In this document: positions 23,681 to 24,786 of the stretch, piece after piece | Numbering within the stretch: position 1 is the stretch's first letter | How the letters are laid out: each line of letters begins with the position of its first letter | Assembly: GCA_964448015.1 (NCBI GenBank) | Contig: CAYUUV010000012.1 | Location: 1-24,786 of the forward strand | DNA length: 24,786 nucleotides | Direction: 5' to 3' | From: JACKGS01 sp964448015 | GTDB taxonomy: Bacteria > Patescibacteriota > Saccharimonadia > Saccharimonadales > UBA7683 | The notes under the pieces: generated by a model | Told to the model about the DNA's origin: nothing | The model's database searches: none | What the model saw: only the letters and a program-made list of their open reading frames with translations | Made by a program: the position numbers and the translations under genes

Positions 23681-24786
23681 GTGAAGAAAGCTCTATTACC
23701 AATCATTACGTTTGCCCGAATTGATATCAAACGGCTGTTTCGAGACAAAGTAGGCATCTTTTTCGTCTTTCTTTTTCCACTGATATTTTTGTTTGTGTTC
23801 GGCGGTCTATTTGGCGGTGAAGATGAGACATCGTTTAAAATAGCACTCTTAAATAATGCCAATACTGACAGTGCCAAGCAATTTGTTGAAAATGCCAATC
23901 AGGCAGAAATGCTGGAAGTGCAAAGTTCTATCACCACGCTAGAGCAAGCCCGGCAAAAAATGAACCGCGGCGAGATACATGCAACGATTATCTTGCCAGA
24001 ATCATTCGGTACAGTGCAGCCTGGTGCAACGCAACCAAGCGGAAAAGTAGAGGTGCTACACGATACCAATAATGCGCAAGCCGCCCAAGTGCTCACTTCA
24101 ATTTTGAATGATATGTTCCAGCAAGTGAACAAACAGTTTGTCGATGTTCGTACGCCGTTTACTGCTACGGCCGTCTCGACTGCCTCAGAGGGTCTGCGAC
24201 AGTTTGATTTCATCTTTTCAGGCCTGCTCGGCTTTACGTTGCTTTCACTGGGCATTTTTGGGCCGACCACGGTATTTCCAAAATTGAAAGAACGTGGTGT
24301 GCTGCGCCGCTACCACACCACAACACTGAGAGTTTGGCAGTATTTTGTGGCCAATGTACTCTCGAATGCGGCCGTTGGCCTGATGGCGGCCGGGCTGATG
24401 CTGCTTGTGGCGTTGACTGTTTTTAATCTAAATATGCGCGGCGATTACATCAGTCTTGCAGTCGTAACGGTTATTGGTGTTGTCTTGATGTTTGGTATCG
24501 GGCTGGCAGTCGGCGGCTGGGCGAAGAACGAAAACCAGGCGGCACCGCTGTCGCAAATTATTTCATTCCCTATGATGTTTCTTTCCGGCGTCTTCTTCCC
24601 GACTTTTATGATGCCCGAATGGTTGCAGTCGATCACACGCTTCATTCCACTGACTCCTGTTATTGACAGCATCCGCCTCATCATTACCGAAAGCAAAACT
24701 ATTTTTGAACTCGGCCCGCAACTTGGTATCATGGCAGCTTGGATTGTGGTGATTTACATTGTTGCCTTTAGGGTATTCCGCTGGGA
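23681..24786 (+). CDS. ABC-2 type transporter permease (truncated by the window end)
   Basis: An open frame from GTG 23681 to the window end (368 codons, no stop reached). A membrane segment near 25-42 (VGIFFVFLFPLIFLFVFGG) is followed by a large extracytoplasmic domain (about 50-175), then membrane segments at GLLGFTLLSLGIFGPTTVF, FVANVLSNAAVGLMAAGLML, LAVVTVIGVVLMFGIGLAVGG, ISFPMMFLSGVFFPTFMMP and the last at MAAWIVVIYIVAFRV. This is the YhgE/DrrB-like ABC-2 layout with an N-terminal segment, an outer loop and a C-terminal bundle. The frame is close to complete: the final membrane segment and FRVFRW end are typical. It is coupled to the ATPase gene (2 nt gap). Confidence 0.93.
   Translation, partial: MKKALLPIITFARIDIKRLFRDKVGIFFVFLFPLIFLFVFGGLFGGEDETSFKIALLNNANTDSAKQFVENANQAEMLEVQSSITTLEQARQKMNRGEIHATIILPESFGTVQPGATQPSGKVEVLHDTNNAQAAQVLTSILNDMFQQVNKQFVDVRTPFTATAVSTASEGLRQFDFIFSGLLGFTLLSLGIFGPTTVFPKLKERGVLRRYHTTTLRVWQYFVANVLSNAAVGLMAAGLMLLVALTVFNLNMRGDYISLAVVTVIGVVLMFGIGLAVGGWAKNENQAAPLSQIISFPMMFLSGVFFPTFMMPEWLQSITRFIPLTPVIDSIRLIITESKTIFELGPQLGIMAAWIVVIYIVAFRVFRW

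Noticed and set aside
1..24786. Recoded TGA codons as in some other CPR lineages
   Set aside because: TGA serves as a clean stop in the DUF916-like gene and the glycosyltransferase gene, and no long frame requires TGA read-through.

Overview
The window looks like a chromosomal segment of a Patescibacteria/CPR bacterium, most likely Saccharibacteria (TM7). This is inferred from the gene set, not from a marker search. Supporting signs are a bacterial AspRS, a reduced MutY-like glycosylase, CPR-style small secreted and membrane proteins of unknown function, a conserved 68-residue protein, standard-code use of TGA as stop, and many apparently leaderless genes with a -10 box about 7-8 nt before the start codon.

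Region 1 (1-2.4 kb): aspS, then a small gene for a winged-helix plus Cas2-like (PaaX-type) protein, bracketed by two 36-bp near-palindromic repeats. The first repeat carries the -10 of this gene and the second begins in its stop codon, so it reads as an autoregulated unit or a repeat-bounded cassette.

Region 2 (2.4-12.7 kb): housekeeping and envelope genes. These are pyrB (aspartate carbamoyltransferase), an L,D-transpeptidase, a membrane-anchored beta-propeller protein, a mutY homologue without the Fe-S cysteines, a secreted and a membrane protein of unknown function, an MscS channel, trmB, murC, a two-TM membrane protein and a strongly signalled 68-residue protein with its own terminator.

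Region 3 (12.8-15.2 kb): a plus-strand trio for the cell surface: a secreted beta-rich protein, a secreted and C-terminally anchored DUF916-like protein, and an Ig-like protein with two C-terminal membrane segments. The layout resembles WxL/DUF916 surface-complex loci of Gram-positive bacteria (inference).

Region 4 (15.3-22.1 kb): a five-gene minus-strand operon: a 1409-residue phage-tail-fibre-like protein with an embedded SGNH hydrolase, a 379-residue tail-spike-like protein, a glycosyltransferase, a methyltransferase and a 61-residue protein. Spacing is tight or overlapping throughout, and the operon is headed by a good sigma70-type promoter set among two perfect palindromes. No capsid, portal, terminase or integrase gene is visible, so it is either a virion-module remnant or a domesticated surface fibre system. 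This is the most unusual part of the window.

Region 5 (22.2-24.8 kb): a second secreted protein of the same family as the one opening region 3, so paralogues flank the fibre operon. An ABC-2 ATPase and its permease follow, the permease running off the window end. I found no tRNA, rRNA, CRISPR array or transposase, and no gene-free stretch longer than 300 bases.
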